DNA of 64,000 nt from Actinomyces slackii (GTDB taxonomy: Bacteria; Actinomycetota; Actinomycetes; Actinomycetales; Actinomycetaceae): the NCBI RefSeq assembly GCF_900637295.1, contig NZ_LR134363.1:1302001-1366000 (forward strand), written 5' to 3'. Of the stretch, positions 1 to 9,898 are shown in pieces. Under the pieces are notes generated by a model. The model did no database searches and was not told the origin of the DNA. It was given only the letters and a program-made list of their open reading frames with translations. The position numbers were made by a program, and so were the translations under genes. Positions within the stretch are counted from its first letter, which is position 1; the number at the start of each line of letters is the position of its first letter.

Positions 1-21
1 GCGGAACTCGCGGGCCCACCC

Positions 22-81
22 TCAGGCCTTGCGCAGCAGGACCTGACTCATGCGGCGCTCGGCCACCCCCGTGGCCCTCCA
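22..81 (-). pseudogene. Remnant duplicate of the coaA 3' end
   Basis: Read on the minus strand this ends in MSQVLLRKA-stop, exactly the C-terminus of the pantothenate kinase gene that ends at 4703. About 41 of the last 44 bases match that gene. Further upstream the match survives only as RAT-V followed by AERR, with roughly four codons missing relative to coaA, and then disappears. Nothing else of a kinase is present, so this is a short decayed copy in the same orientation as the intact gene 4.7 kb away. It could be the scar of an insertion or of a gene duplication. Confidence 0.7.
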
Positions 82-104
82 ATGGCTCTGCTGGGCGCGG
101 CGGC

Positions 105-698
105 CTAAGCCAAGGCGCGGAGAGTGAGGGTGACTTCCTCGCGGAGGAGAGTGGTCTGCTGCTCAGGAGGATAGGAATCCGGATCGAGGGATGAGAGGCC
201 CGCCAGTCCCTCGGTGAGCGCGATCAGTCGCATCGCGGCGTGACGAGTCGCAGTTGTCGATGCCTGCCCTGCGCACGCCTCGACCAGACTTTCGATCCTG
301 GCCCGCCAGCGCCGTGTGCTCGCGATATGGGTCTGGCGCATGTCGCCGTCTGGGAGCGCCGCCGCAGCGAATCCAGTCCAGACCCGTGCCTCCTGGCCTC
401 GCTCGGCGTCGAGGGTGAGTGAGCCCGACAGCACTTCGATGAGGCGCTCCTGCGGGTCACCGATGGCCCGCTCCGCCGCATCAGCGCGGGCGGCGGTGCG
501 CTCATAGAGCAGTTCGCGAGCATGGATGAGCATCGCGCTGCGGGTGCGGAAGTGATGCATGATGCGCCCCGTCGTGCAGCCGGCACGCTCAGCGACCCGC
601 CGCACGGTCGTTGCCTCGATCCCGTCCTCGGCGACGGTCCTCCACACCGCCTGCGAGATGTCCGCGGTGGGCTCGTCCGCAGTAGGCCGCTGCACCAT
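105..698 (-). CDS. TetR family transcriptional regulator
   Basis: This 197-residue protein has a TetR-type N-terminal helix-turn-helix (about residues 15-60, with EATTVRRVAERAGCTTGRIMHHF) and a helical ligand-binding C-terminal domain. The ATG at 698 is chosen because GGAGG lies five bases upstream and homology begins just after it; an upstream in-frame ATG at 842 would read through the promoter region. It is divergent from the MFS transporter gene, with a 12 bp near-palindrome in between, the usual layout of a TetR repressor controlling an exporter and itself. The ligand is unknown. Base composition is somewhat less GC-rich than the core genes that follow. Confidence 0.9.
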   Translation of the reverse strand: MVQRPTADEPTADISQAVWRTVAEDGIEATTVRRVAERAGCTTGRIMHHFRTRSAMLIHARELLYERTAARADAAERAIGDPQERLIEVLSGSLTLDAERGQEARVWTGFAAAALPDGDMRQTHIASTRRWRARIESLVEACAGQASTTATRHAAMRLIALTEGLAGLSSLDPDSYPPEQQTTLLREEVTLTLRALA

Positions 699-708
699 GG
701 AACCTCCA

Positions 709-720
709 TAACAAGTGTTA
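709..720. promoter_or_regulatory. Candidate TetR operator
   Basis: TAACAAGTGTTA has perfectly complementary five-base arms (TAACA/TGTTA) around a two-base centre. It lies between the divergent TetR and MFS genes, just upstream of the TetR ribosome binding site. Assignment as the operator is inference from position and symmetry. Confidence 0.5.
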
Positions 721-787
721 CGCTCGATGGTAGGAGGCGGGAGGCAGGCCGTCAATGCCGACCCAACCGAGCGGGGAGGACGCGCTA

Positions 788-2020
788 ATGACCATGACCG
801 CATCTGGTCGCACCCTGGAATGTCGTGAGCAGGGGGCCGCAATGCGCGAGGGGTCGTCGCGAGCGTTCTTCATCCGGTGGGTATGCGCCTACGGGGCGTT
901 CGGGATCCCGCAGGCAGCCGCACCGATAGCGTTCGCTCTGCTCGCGCTGCCGTTGACCGGCTCGGCTGAGCACGGCGCGGTCATCGTGCTGTCGATGACG
1001 ATTGCGCAGATCATCGGCGCGGTGCCCGTCACCCGATGGGGCCGGGGCAGGGGAGCCGTGGCCTATCTGCGACTGCTCGTCGGCATTCGCACGCTCGCGC
1101 TCATCCTCACCGCCGTGCTCGCCGCACTGCGAGTTCCCCTCACCGGTCTCGCGGCTGCCGCCATGGTCGCCGGGTTCGTCAACGGCGCCGCCTTCGGATA
1201 CCTGCGCGCACTGCTCAACAGTCTCGTCGAACCGCGCCAACTCCCGCGAGCACTCGGGGTCGCGGCGACACTCAACGAGGTCACCTTCGCGGCATTCCCC
1301 GTCGTGGCCTCCGCCCTCGGCGCTCTCTCCCCGGTGCTCGCCATCGCCGTGCTCGCCGTGCTGGGCTCGGCGCCGCTGTTCCTGGTGCCGTCGATCCACA
1401 ACGGACAGGCGCCTGAGGCCACCGGGTCGACGCGCGCTCTCCTGAAGCCCGAGTTCCTCGTGTGGCTGTTCTGCGCCGTCGCAGGCGCGGCATCGGTGTC
1501 CGTCGTGGAGATCGCCGCAGTGTCGCTGGCCGTGAGGTTCGGCCTCGACCCCGCTGCAGGGTTCATCTTCGCGCTGGCGCTGTGTCTGGCGTCGATCACG
1601 GGCGGAGTGTGGGTGAGCATCCACAACCGGCGGGCCCGCAACCGGCAGGTCCTCCTCTTCCTCGCCGCGACCACGCTCGGCATGGTGCTCGTGATGGGCG
1701 GCTGGTCGCTCGCCACGACGCTTGCGGGAGCGGCGCTCGTCGGGTTCTGCCTGCCGTGGCTCGGCACGCATTTCTCGCTTGTGCTCGACCTTCTCGCCCC
1801 ACCGGGCAAGCGCGCCGAGGCCTTCGCGCTGCTGCGCACCGCGACCTCCCTGGGCACCATCATCGCCAGCGGCACGCTCGCCATCGCCGGCATGGCCTCC
1901 GCCTTCGCCACCTGCGCGGTGCTCGTCGGCGCCGCGACGGTCCTCGTCCTTGTTCACTCCCTCAGCGCGCAACGGACCAGACCAGTGCCGCGCACTCTCG
2001 TTGAAAGGAACCCCGTATGA
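788..2020 (+). CDS. MFS transporter, probable drug/metabolite exporter
   Basis: The 410-residue product is almost wholly hydrophobic with about 12 membrane segments and basic cytoplasmic loops, as in major facilitator superfamily carriers. The start at 788 is preceded by GGGGAGGA at 773-780 with a seven-base gap; an in-frame ATG at 842 is an alternative. It is divergent from a TetR regulator and its stop overlaps the start of the AlaX-like gene by ATGA, so the two are translationally coupled. The substrate cannot be read from sequence. Pairing with a tRNA-editing protein suggests an amino acid, amino acid analogue or related compound, which is inference. Confidence 0.85.
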   Translation: MTMTASGRTLECREQGAAMREGSSRAFFIRWVCAYGAFGIPQAAAPIAFALLALPLTGSAEHGAVIVLSMTIAQIIGAVPVTRWGRGRGAVAYLRLLVGIRTLALILTAVLAALRVPLTGLAAAAMVAGFVNGAAFGYLRALLNSLVEPRQLPRALGVAATLNEVTFAAFPVVASALGALSPVLAIAVLAVLGSAPLFLVPSIHNGQAPEATGSTRALLKPEFLVWLFCAVAGAASVSVVEIAAVSLAVRFGLDPAAGFIFALALCLASITGGVWVSIHNRRARNRQVLLFLAATTLGMVLVMGGWSLATTLAGAALVGFCLPWLGTHFSLVLDLLAPPGKRAEAFALLRTATSLGTIIASGTLAIAGMASAFATCAVLVGAATVLVLVHSLSAQRTRPVPRTLVERNPV

Positions 2021-2892
2021 CCCTGCCCTCCACCGACACCATCATCACCTACCCTTCCGCGGAGACCCGCAGCCAGGGCGTGGTCATTCACGTCGAGCCG
2101 TTGCCTGATGGTCGCAGCGCGGTGCTGCTCGACCGCACCGCCGCGCACCCGGTCGATACCGCCTGGCCCGATCAGCCCGCCGATCGCGCCGCCCTCCACA
2201 CCGAGCACGGCAGGCTCGAGATCATCGACCTGGTGACCGGCGGCATCCACGAGGATCGTCTTCACCTCGGCGCCGATCTGCCGGTGCGCACCGGTACCGA
2301 GGGGTGGGTGTTCGTCGTTGCCCACATCATTGACGGCGCAGCACCCGGGGAGGGCTCTACCGTGCGGGTCGAGGTCGACGCCGAGTACCGTGCCGCTCTC
2401 AGCGCCGGGCACACAGCCTGCCACCTCGCGGCACTCGCGCTCGATGCGGCCCTGGCGAATCAGTGGACGAAGCCCGCGCCCGTCGATGCGCTCGGCAATC
2501 CGGCGTTCGACTCGCTGGCGATCCGGTCCTCCCGCATCGGCCCCTACCAGTCCGACGATGTCTACCGGCTGGGGAAGTCACTGCGCCGCAAGGGGTTTCC
2601 CGCAACCGGCTTCAACGACCTCGAGCGCATTACCGAGGAGGTGAATGGGCGGCTCGCCACCTGGATCGCGGGCGGCGGCGCGGTGCGCATCGCGGCGCCA
2701 TCACCGGGCCTATCGGGCCGGCGCTCCTGGAAGTGCCGACTGCCTGAAGGCGACGTCTCAATCCCGTGCGGAGGCACTCACGTCAGCGACCTCGCCGAAC
2801 TCGGCGCGGTGACGATCACGCTCGATCCCGTCGCAGTGCAGGGCGCCACGGAGATCACCATGCGCACCACCGCCGGAAGGTCCCATCGGTGA
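2017..2892 (+). CDS. AlaX-like alanyl-tRNA editing hydrolase
   Basis: This 291-residue protein belongs to the AlaX / second additional domain (SAD) family, free-standing relatives of the AlaRS editing domain that deacylate mischarged tRNA (typically Ser- or Gly-tRNA-Ala). The zinc-binding pattern is complete: H132 and H136 in GHTACH, and C251 and H255 in CGGTH. An N-terminal beta domain precedes the SAD domain, as in longer AlaX forms. It is coupled by a four-base overlap to the MFS transporter, so exporter and editing enzyme are co-expressed under the TetR regulator. Exact tRNA and amino acid specificity are not determined by the sequence. Confidence 0.8.
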   Translation: MTLPSTDTIITYPSAETRSQGVVIHVEPLPDGRSAVLLDRTAAHPVDTAWPDQPADRAALHTEHGRLEIIDLVTGGIHEDRLHLGADLPVRTGTEGWVFVVAHIIDGAAPGEGSTVRVEVDAEYRAALSAGHTACHLAALALDAALANQWTKPAPVDALGNPAFDSLAIRSSRIGPYQSDDVYRLGKSLRRKGFPATGFNDLERITEEVNGRLATWIAGGGAVRIAAPSPGLSGRRSWKCRLPEGDVSIPCGGTHVSDLAELGAVTITLDPVAVQGATEITMRTTAGRSHR

Positions 2893-3004
2893 ATCCCAGG
2901 CGCCATGCCGCCATGCGCGGCTTCGCCTCCGAGCACTTGCTCAGGCCTCACCGCCGAGGTGCTTGAGGCGCTGCTCGGCGGTGAGGCGGTCATCACGGGC
3001 CCTG

Positions 3005-4588
3005 TCAGCTCCGGTCGGGGTGAAGAAGCTCGGCGGGCAGGGACTCGATGAGGCGCAGCCAGATCTCGGAGGCCGTGGGATAGGCCGGCACCGCGTGGCG
3101 CAGCCGCTCCACGGGGACCTCGCCCACGATGGCGATGGTGGCGGCGTGGATGAGCTCCCCGGCCTCCGGCCCCACGAAGGTGGCGCCCACGATGGCGCGC
3201 GCGGCGCGGTCGACCACCAGCTGGGCCCGCCCACGGGCGTCGTCGCGCAGCAGCGCCGCCCCGGCGGCGGAGGTGTAGGCCACCTGCGCGGTGGCCACCT
3301 CCAGGCCCGCCTCCCGGGCCTGGGCCTCGGTCAGCCCGCAGGAGGCCACCTGCGGGTCGGTGAAGACCACGCGCGGCACCGGCACGTCCCCGGCCACCGG
3401 CTCCGGCTCCCGCCCCGTGGCGCGCGCGGCGATCCGCTCACCCACGACGCGCGCCTGGTACTTGCCCATATGAGTCAGCGGCGCGCCCCCACTGGCATCG
3501 CCCACGGCGTCGAGCCACTGCGGCATCCGGCCGGAGACGACGTCCTCGGCCGAGAGCCCCACCGACTCCAGGCCGAGGCCCTCCAGCAGGGGGCGGCGGC
3601 CCGTGGCCACGATGACCTCATCGGCCTCGATGCTCTCGCGGACGCCTCCCCGTGCGACCTCAAGGCTCACCGGCCCGCCGTGGAGGCGTCCCAGCGCGGG
3701 CCGGTCCTGCCTGCGCGGACGGGAGGCGGCGCTCACCCGGGCACCTGTGAGCACCCGCACCCCGAGCCCGGCCAGCGACTCGGCCACGATCTGGGAGGCG
3801 AAGGGCTCAGCCGTCGACAGCAGCCGGGGGCCGCGCACCAGCATGGTCACCTCGCTGCCCAGCGCCGACATCCAGGTCGCCGCCTCGCAGGCCACCACCC
3901 CGCCGCCCACGATCACGAGGCGCACGGGCACCTCCTGGACAGCGGTGGCATCCCGGGAGTCCCAGGCAGCCACCTCGCTCAGGGGATCGGGCACCACCGG
4001 CCGCGACCCGGTGGCCAGCACCACCGCCTGACGGGCCAGGAGCACGCGCTCACCCGCGGGCCCGGAGACGGCCACCCTGCGCTCTCCCGCCAGGCGCCCC
4101 CACCCGCGCACCACGGTGATGCCGGCGCCCTGGGCCCAGCGCACCTGACCGGCGTCGTCGTAGTGGGAGGCCCACCGGTCGCGCCGCTCCAGCAGCGCGG
4201 GGGCATCGAGCTCGGCGGGCCGGAGCCCCGGCAGGCTCCTGGAGGCGGCGGCCACCTCCAGGGGGCGCAGCAGAGCCTTGGAGGGCATGCACGCGAAGTA
4301 GGAGCACTCCCCGCCCATGAGCTCGCCCTCCACGATCGCCGCGGTCATGCCCGTGCCCGCGATGGCGTACTGGGCGGCGTTCTCCCCGGCGGGCCCACCG
4401 CCGATGACGACGACGTCGTAGCTGTCGTGACTGTCGGGACTGCCGTGACCCTGCGCGGCCTCCGGGCTCCCCTGAGCCTCCTGGGGCCCGGAGAGAACGG
4501 CCCTCCTGGAGGCCTCGGCCGCCTGCGTGGTCAGGGCCGGCCCGGCGCCGCCGCTCCCGGCGCCTCCTGCATTTCTCGCAATAGCCAT
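3005..4588 (-). CDS. FAD-dependent pyridine nucleotide-disulfide oxidoreductase (Lpd/MerA-like)
   Basis: The 527-residue protein has an N-terminal FAD-binding GxGxxG motif (VVIGGGPAG), a CSYFAC redox pair, an internal NAD(P) Rossmann motif (VIVGGGVVA) and a C-terminal dimerisation domain. In dihydrolipoamide dehydrogenase the C-terminal catalytic dyad lies in HPTxSE; here the segment reads YPTASE, so the proton-relay histidine is replaced by tyrosine. A true lipoamide dehydrogenase role is therefore unlikely; a quinone or other electron-acceptor reductase fits better. The first 50 residues are low-complexity. A CACCAT -10-like hexamer six bases upstream of the ATG fits a leaderless start. It stands alone, convergent to the AlaX gene. 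Confidence 0.8.
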   Translation of the reverse strand: MAIARNAGGAGSGGAGPALTTQAAEASRRAVLSGPQEAQGSPEAAQGHGSPDSHDSYDVVVIGGGPAGENAAQYAIAGTGMTAAIVEGELMGGECSYFACMPSKALLRPLEVAAASRSLPGLRPAELDAPALLERRDRWASHYDDAGQVRWAQGAGITVVRGWGRLAGERRVAVSGPAGERVLLARQAVVLATGSRPVVPDPLSEVAAWDSRDATAVQEVPVRLVIVGGGVVACEAATWMSALGSEVTMLVRGPRLLSTAEPFASQIVAESLAGLGVRVLTGARVSAASRPRRQDRPALGRLHGGPVSLEVARGGVRESIEADEVIVATGRRPLLEGLGLESVGLSAEDVVSGRMPQWLDAVGDASGGAPLTHMGKYQARVVGERIAARATGREPEPVAGDVPVPRVVFTDPQVASCGLTEAQAREAGLEVATAQVAYTSAAGAALLRDDARGRAQLVVDRAARAIVGATFVGPEAGELIHAATIAIVGEVPVERLRHAVPAYPTASEIWLRLIESLPAELLHPDRS

Positions 4589-4702
4589 GACTCGATGGTG
4601 GCATATCGGAGTCGACTCCCCTCCGCATTGTTCCCCCGGCGATTCCCGGGCATGCTCGGGCTGAGGCGAGCGCCTCCCGCTGGGGACCGTGGAAGGGGCC
4701 GA

Positions 4703-5641
4703 TCAGGCCTTGCGCAGCAGGACCTGGCTCATGCGGTGCTCGGCGTCCTTGCGCAGGACCAGGGTGGCCCGTCCCCGGGTGGGGGCGATGTTCTCCCGCA
4801 GATTCGCCAGGTTGACCGACTCCCAGATCTCGGAGGCCGCCGCCACCGCGATGTCGTCGGGGATGGCGGCGTAGCGCCGGAAGTAGGACTGCGGGTCGGT
4901 GAAGGCGGTGCGCTTGAGGGTCAGGAAGCGGTCCAGGTACCAGCGCCGGATATCGGCGGGGTCGGCGTCGACGTAGATGGAGAAGTCGATGAAGTCGCTG
5001 ACCGCCAGGGTCGAGGCCCCGGGGCGCGGGCCGCGCGGCGCCGGCTGGAGCACATTGAGGCCCTCTAAGACCAGGACATCGGGGCGCTGGACGGTGATGG
5101 AGCGCCCCGGGACGACGTCGTAGACGGTGTGGGAGTACACCGGGGCGCTGACGCTGGGGGCACCGGACTTCACCGCGGCGACGAAGTCCAGCAGGGCGCG
5201 GCGGTCATAGGACTCCGGGAAGCCCTTGCGGGCCAGCAGGCCGCGCTCCTCCAGGACCCGGTTGGGATGGAGGAAGCCGTCAGTGGTCACCAGGTCCACG
5301 CGCGGGGTGGCGGGGAAGCGGGCCAGCAGGTGGGCGATGAGCCGGGCCGTGGTGGACTTGCCCACCGCCACGGAGCCCGCCACGGCCACGATGAAGGGGG
5401 TCGGGGGCTCATCGACCCCCAGGAACCCGGCGGTGCGCTGGGCCCTGGCCCGGGTGGCGCCGATGTAGTCCTCCAGCAGCGCCGTCAGTGGGCGGTAGAC
5501 GGCGTCGACCTCGGCCAGGTCGATGGGGTCGCCCAGCCCGCGCAGCTTCTCGACATCCTCCTGGCTCAGGGGCAGGGGCGCCGAGGAGGCCAGAGCCGAC
5601 CACTGATCTCGGTTCAGCTCGATGTAGGGCGAGGTGATCAC
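4703..5641 (-). CDS. coaA: Type I pantothenate kinase
   Basis: CoaA phosphorylates pantothenate with ATP, the first committed step of coenzyme A synthesis. The P-loop GSVAVGKST is at about residues 89-97, followed by the conserved VTTDGF and ERGLLARKGFPESYD segments. The GTG at 5641 gives 312 residues, the usual length, and the N-terminus SPYIELNRDQW matches the family; a longer ATG frame to 5734 would add non-homologous sequence. No ribosome binding site is visible, but CAGACT lies exactly six bases upstream, fitting a leaderless transcript. The gene is divergent from glmS. Its last codons are duplicated at 22-81. Confidence 0.93.
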   Translation of the reverse strand: MITSPYIELNRDQWSALASSAPLPLSQEDVEKLRGLGDPIDLAEVDAVYRPLTALLEDYIGATRARAQRTAGFLGVDEPPTPFIVAVAGSVAVGKSTTARLIAHLLARFPATPRVDLVTTDGFLHPNRVLEERGLLARKGFPESYDRRALLDFVAAVKSGAPSVSAPVYSHTVYDVVPGRSITVQRPDVLVLEGLNVLQPAPRGPRPGASTLAVSDFIDFSIYVDADPADIRRWYLDRFLTLKRTAFTDPQSYFRRYAAIPDDIAVAAASEIWESVNLANLRENIAPTRGRATLVLRKDAEHRMSQVLLRKA

Positions 5642-5763
5642 CGGGACAGTCTGGCAAATCAGGGCCGACCTGGTCGCCTGCCCGCGGCCCGGCCGCACGG
5701 GATCACACCGCGTGCGCGGCCCGGCCATTGGCATCTGAACCTGCCTCGTGATTCGATCGTGTC

Positions 5764-7656
<1,893 letters not shown>

Positions 7657-7664
7657 GGCCTGGC

Positions 7665-8051
7665 TCAGGCCGCGGCGACGACGAAGGCCAGGGCCATCCC
7701 GCCGTCGTGCCCCAGGGACAGGTACCAGTGGCCGATGCCCAGATCCCGTGCGGTGGAGGCCACGACGCCGTCGAGCTCCAGGCGGGGGGCTGTCCCGGGG
7801 GCGGAGGTCACCTCCACCTCCTGGTAGGACCACCCCTGGGGGGCCTCGATGCCCTGCTCGGCGCAGGCGCTGCCCAGGGCCTTGAGGACGGCCTCCTTGG
7901 CGGCCAGGCGCGCGGCCAGTGACTCGGGCCGTCCCACGCAGGCGGCCAGCTCATCGGGGGTGAAGAGCCGCTCGGAGAGCCGATTCACCCGCTCCAGGTA
8001 GCCGCGGAAGCGCTCGACATCGACCAGATCGGTCCCGGCTGCACGGATCAC
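7665..8051 (-). CDS. acpS: Holo-[acyl-carrier-protein] synthase
   Basis: AcpS transfers the 4'-phosphopantetheine arm of CoA onto acyl carrier protein. The 128-residue length is normal, with the metal-binding GTDLVDVERF motif at the N-terminus and LAAKEAVLKALG in the middle. The GTG at 8051 is chosen because homology begins there and CACAAT (8058-8063, minus strand) sits exactly six bases upstream as a -10 for a leaderless message; the open frame extends further upstream without homology. It is convergent with glmS, only eight bases apart, and divergent from nnr. Confidence 0.93.
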   Translation of the reverse strand: MIRAAGTDLVDVERFRGYLERVNRLSERLFTPDELAACVGRPESLAARLAAKEAVLKALGSACAEQGIEAPQGWSYQEVEVTSAPGTAPRLELDGVVASTARDLGIGHWYLSLGHDGGMALAFVVAAA

Positions 8052-8154
8052 CCTGCCATTGTGCCGGAAGGAGCGCGCTGGGGAGTGGAATCCAGCACCA
8101 TCGAGGTGCCGATCAGCGGGCGCCGCGGCAGTGCCCTGGGACACAATGAGGTCC

Positions 8155-9822
8155 ATGAGCATGACCCACGCCCCCGATGCGGCCTGGCCCGCAGCGGCGA
8201 TCAGCCAGGCCGAGGCACCGATGACGGCGGACACGGACCGCTATATGCGCGCCGCGGCCCAGGCGGTCGCCCGCGCCGCCCTGGCCGAGCTGGATGCCAT
8301 GACGGACACGCAGGAGGCGGGGGGCGCCCCGGCGGTGCTGGCCCTGGCCGGCGGGGGTCACAACGGGGCCGACACTCTCCTGGCGGCCGCGCTCCTGGCC
8401 GGGCGGGGCCGCTCGGTCACCGCGGCGCTGTCCACCTCCAGGCCCCTGCCCATGGCCGTCGATGAGGCGGTCGGCGCGGGAGTGGTGATTGCCGCCGATG
8501 GCCCTCGGGCCGTGCGGTCCTTCCTGGCCAACGGCGGGGGACTGGTGCTCGATGGCCTGACCGGGATCGGCGCCAGCGGGGCGCTGCGGCCCCGGGCCGC
8601 AGCGCTCATCGCCCCGCTGCGGGCCGCGGATGAGCGCCCCGAGGGGAGGCCCTTCCGGGTCCTGGCCGTTGACCTGCCCAGTGGGACCGGGGTGGATGAG
8701 GGGGCCCTCCCCGGCCCGGTGCTCAGAGCCGATCGCACCGTGACCTTCACCTGCCTCAAGGGCGCCCTGTGCCTGCCCCCGGCCTGCCATGAGGCCGGGC
8801 GGGTCGAGGTCGTCGACCTGGGCCTGCCCCTGCCGGAGGGGCCGGAGCTGGTGAGCCGTCCCGCCGACGCCGCGCTGGCAGGAGCCCTGAGGGTCCCGGG
8901 GCTGGCCGACCACAAGTACACCCGCGGCGTGGTGGGGCTGTGGGCGGGCTCCGCCTCCTACCCGGGGGCCGCCCTCCTGGCGGCCTCAGGAGCGGGGCGC
9001 GCCGGGGCGGGCATGGTCAGGCTGTGCGCTCCCCACCGGGTGGCGGATCTGGTCGTGGCCAGCCGGCCCGAGGTCGTCCCCATGGCCGGTCGCAGCCAGG
9101 CCCTGGTCATGGGGCCGGGCATCGACACCGCGGACGGCCCCCGGGCCGTTGAGGTCCGCTCCGTCCTGGACGGCCTGCTCGCGGGCACCCTGGTGGGCAC
9201 CGGGGCCGGCGGCCCTCCCATCGTCATCGACGCCGGGGGCCTGAGCCTCCTGGCCGAGCTGATGGAGCAGGGCAGGTCCTGCCGGCCCGAGCACATCCTG
9301 ACCCCGCATGCCGGCGAGGCCGCAGCCCTGCTGACCGGCCTGGGGCGCAGCTGGACGCGCGAGGAGGTCGAGGCCCATGGTGCCCAGGCGGCCGGGCTCC
9401 TCCAGGAGCTGACCGGCGCCACGGTGGTGCTCAAGGGCGAGCCCACCCTCATCGCCTCGGCGGGAGTGGCCCTGACCAGTGTGGGCGCGGGTCCGGGATG
9501 GATGGCGACGGCGGGCAGCGGGGACGTCCTGTCCGGCATCCTGGGCGCCCTCCTGGCGGGCGCCGCCGTCGACTGGGAGCGGCGGGGCGGCGCGCCCGAG
9601 CCGAAGGAGATCGTCGCGGTGGTGGCGGCGGGCGTGCGTCTGCACGCCCGGGCGGGCGCCCTGGCCAGTGGCCTGGGCGCAGGGGCCGGAGCGCCGCGCG
9701 GCGGTGACGCCGCCGGACCGGCGCTCGGCGATGATCCCGGCGCCCCGATCCTCGCCCTGGACATCGCCGATGCCATCCCCGGGGCCTGGGCGGGCCTCGC
9801 CTCGGCGCGGGGACAACGGTGA
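8155..9822 (+). CDS. nnr: Bifunctional NAD(P)H-hydrate repair enzyme (epimerase + ADP-dependent dehydratase)
   Basis: This roughly 555-residue protein repairs damaged NAD(P)H hydrates. The N-terminal half is a YjeF_N-type epimerase domain (RYMRAAAQAVARAAL, ALAGGGHNGADTLLAAALLAGRG). The C-terminal half is a ribokinase-like dehydratase with TPHAGEAAALL, LKGEPTLIAS and the catalytic GSGDVLSG loop. Three close ATGs (8146, 8155, 8161) are possible; 8155 fits a leaderless start seven bases after CACAAT, while GAGG at 8148-8151 would suit 8161. The gene is divergent from acpS and precedes alr. Confidence 0.92.
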   Translation: MSMTHAPDAAWPAAAISQAEAPMTADTDRYMRAAAQAVARAALAELDAMTDTQEAGGAPAVLALAGGGHNGADTLLAAALLAGRGRSVTAALSTSRPLPMAVDEAVGAGVVIAADGPRAVRSFLANGGGLVLDGLTGIGASGALRPRAAALIAPLRAADERPEGRPFRVLAVDLPSGTGVDEGALPGPVLRADRTVTFTCLKGALCLPPACHEAGRVEVVDLGLPLPEGPELVSRPADAALAGALRVPGLADHKYTRGVVGLWAGSASYPGAALLAASGAGRAGAGMVRLCAPHRVADLVVASRPEVVPMAGRSQALVMGPGIDTADGPRAVEVRSVLDGLLAGTLVGTGAGGPPIVIDAGGLSLLAELMEQGRSCRPEHILTPHAGEAAALLTGLGRSWTREEVEAHGAQAAGLLQELTGATVVLKGEPTLIASAGVALTSVGAGPGWMATAGSGDVLSGILGALLAGAAVDWERRGGAPEPKEIVAVVAAGVRLHARAGALASGLGAGAGAPRGGDAAGPALGDDPGAPILALDIADAIPGAWAGLASARGQR

Positions 9823-9898
9823 GCGCGGGCGCCCAGTGGGGCAGGAGGCGGCGGGGATGCGAGAATCACGCCGTCAGCGCGCCTGAGAGGAGGCACCC

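Noticed and set aside
2941-3234. A short minus-strand frame ending RLTAEQRLKHLGGEA
   Set aside because: The last codons look protein-like, but the frame overlaps the 3' part of the flavoprotein gene and has no start signal. It might be a remnant of a lost gene; not strong enough to annotate.
2963-5068. A 701-codon open frame on the plus strand
   Set aside because: It runs antisense to the flavoprotein gene and coaA, and its translation is the Gly/Arg/His-rich pattern typical of the wrong strand of GC-rich genes.
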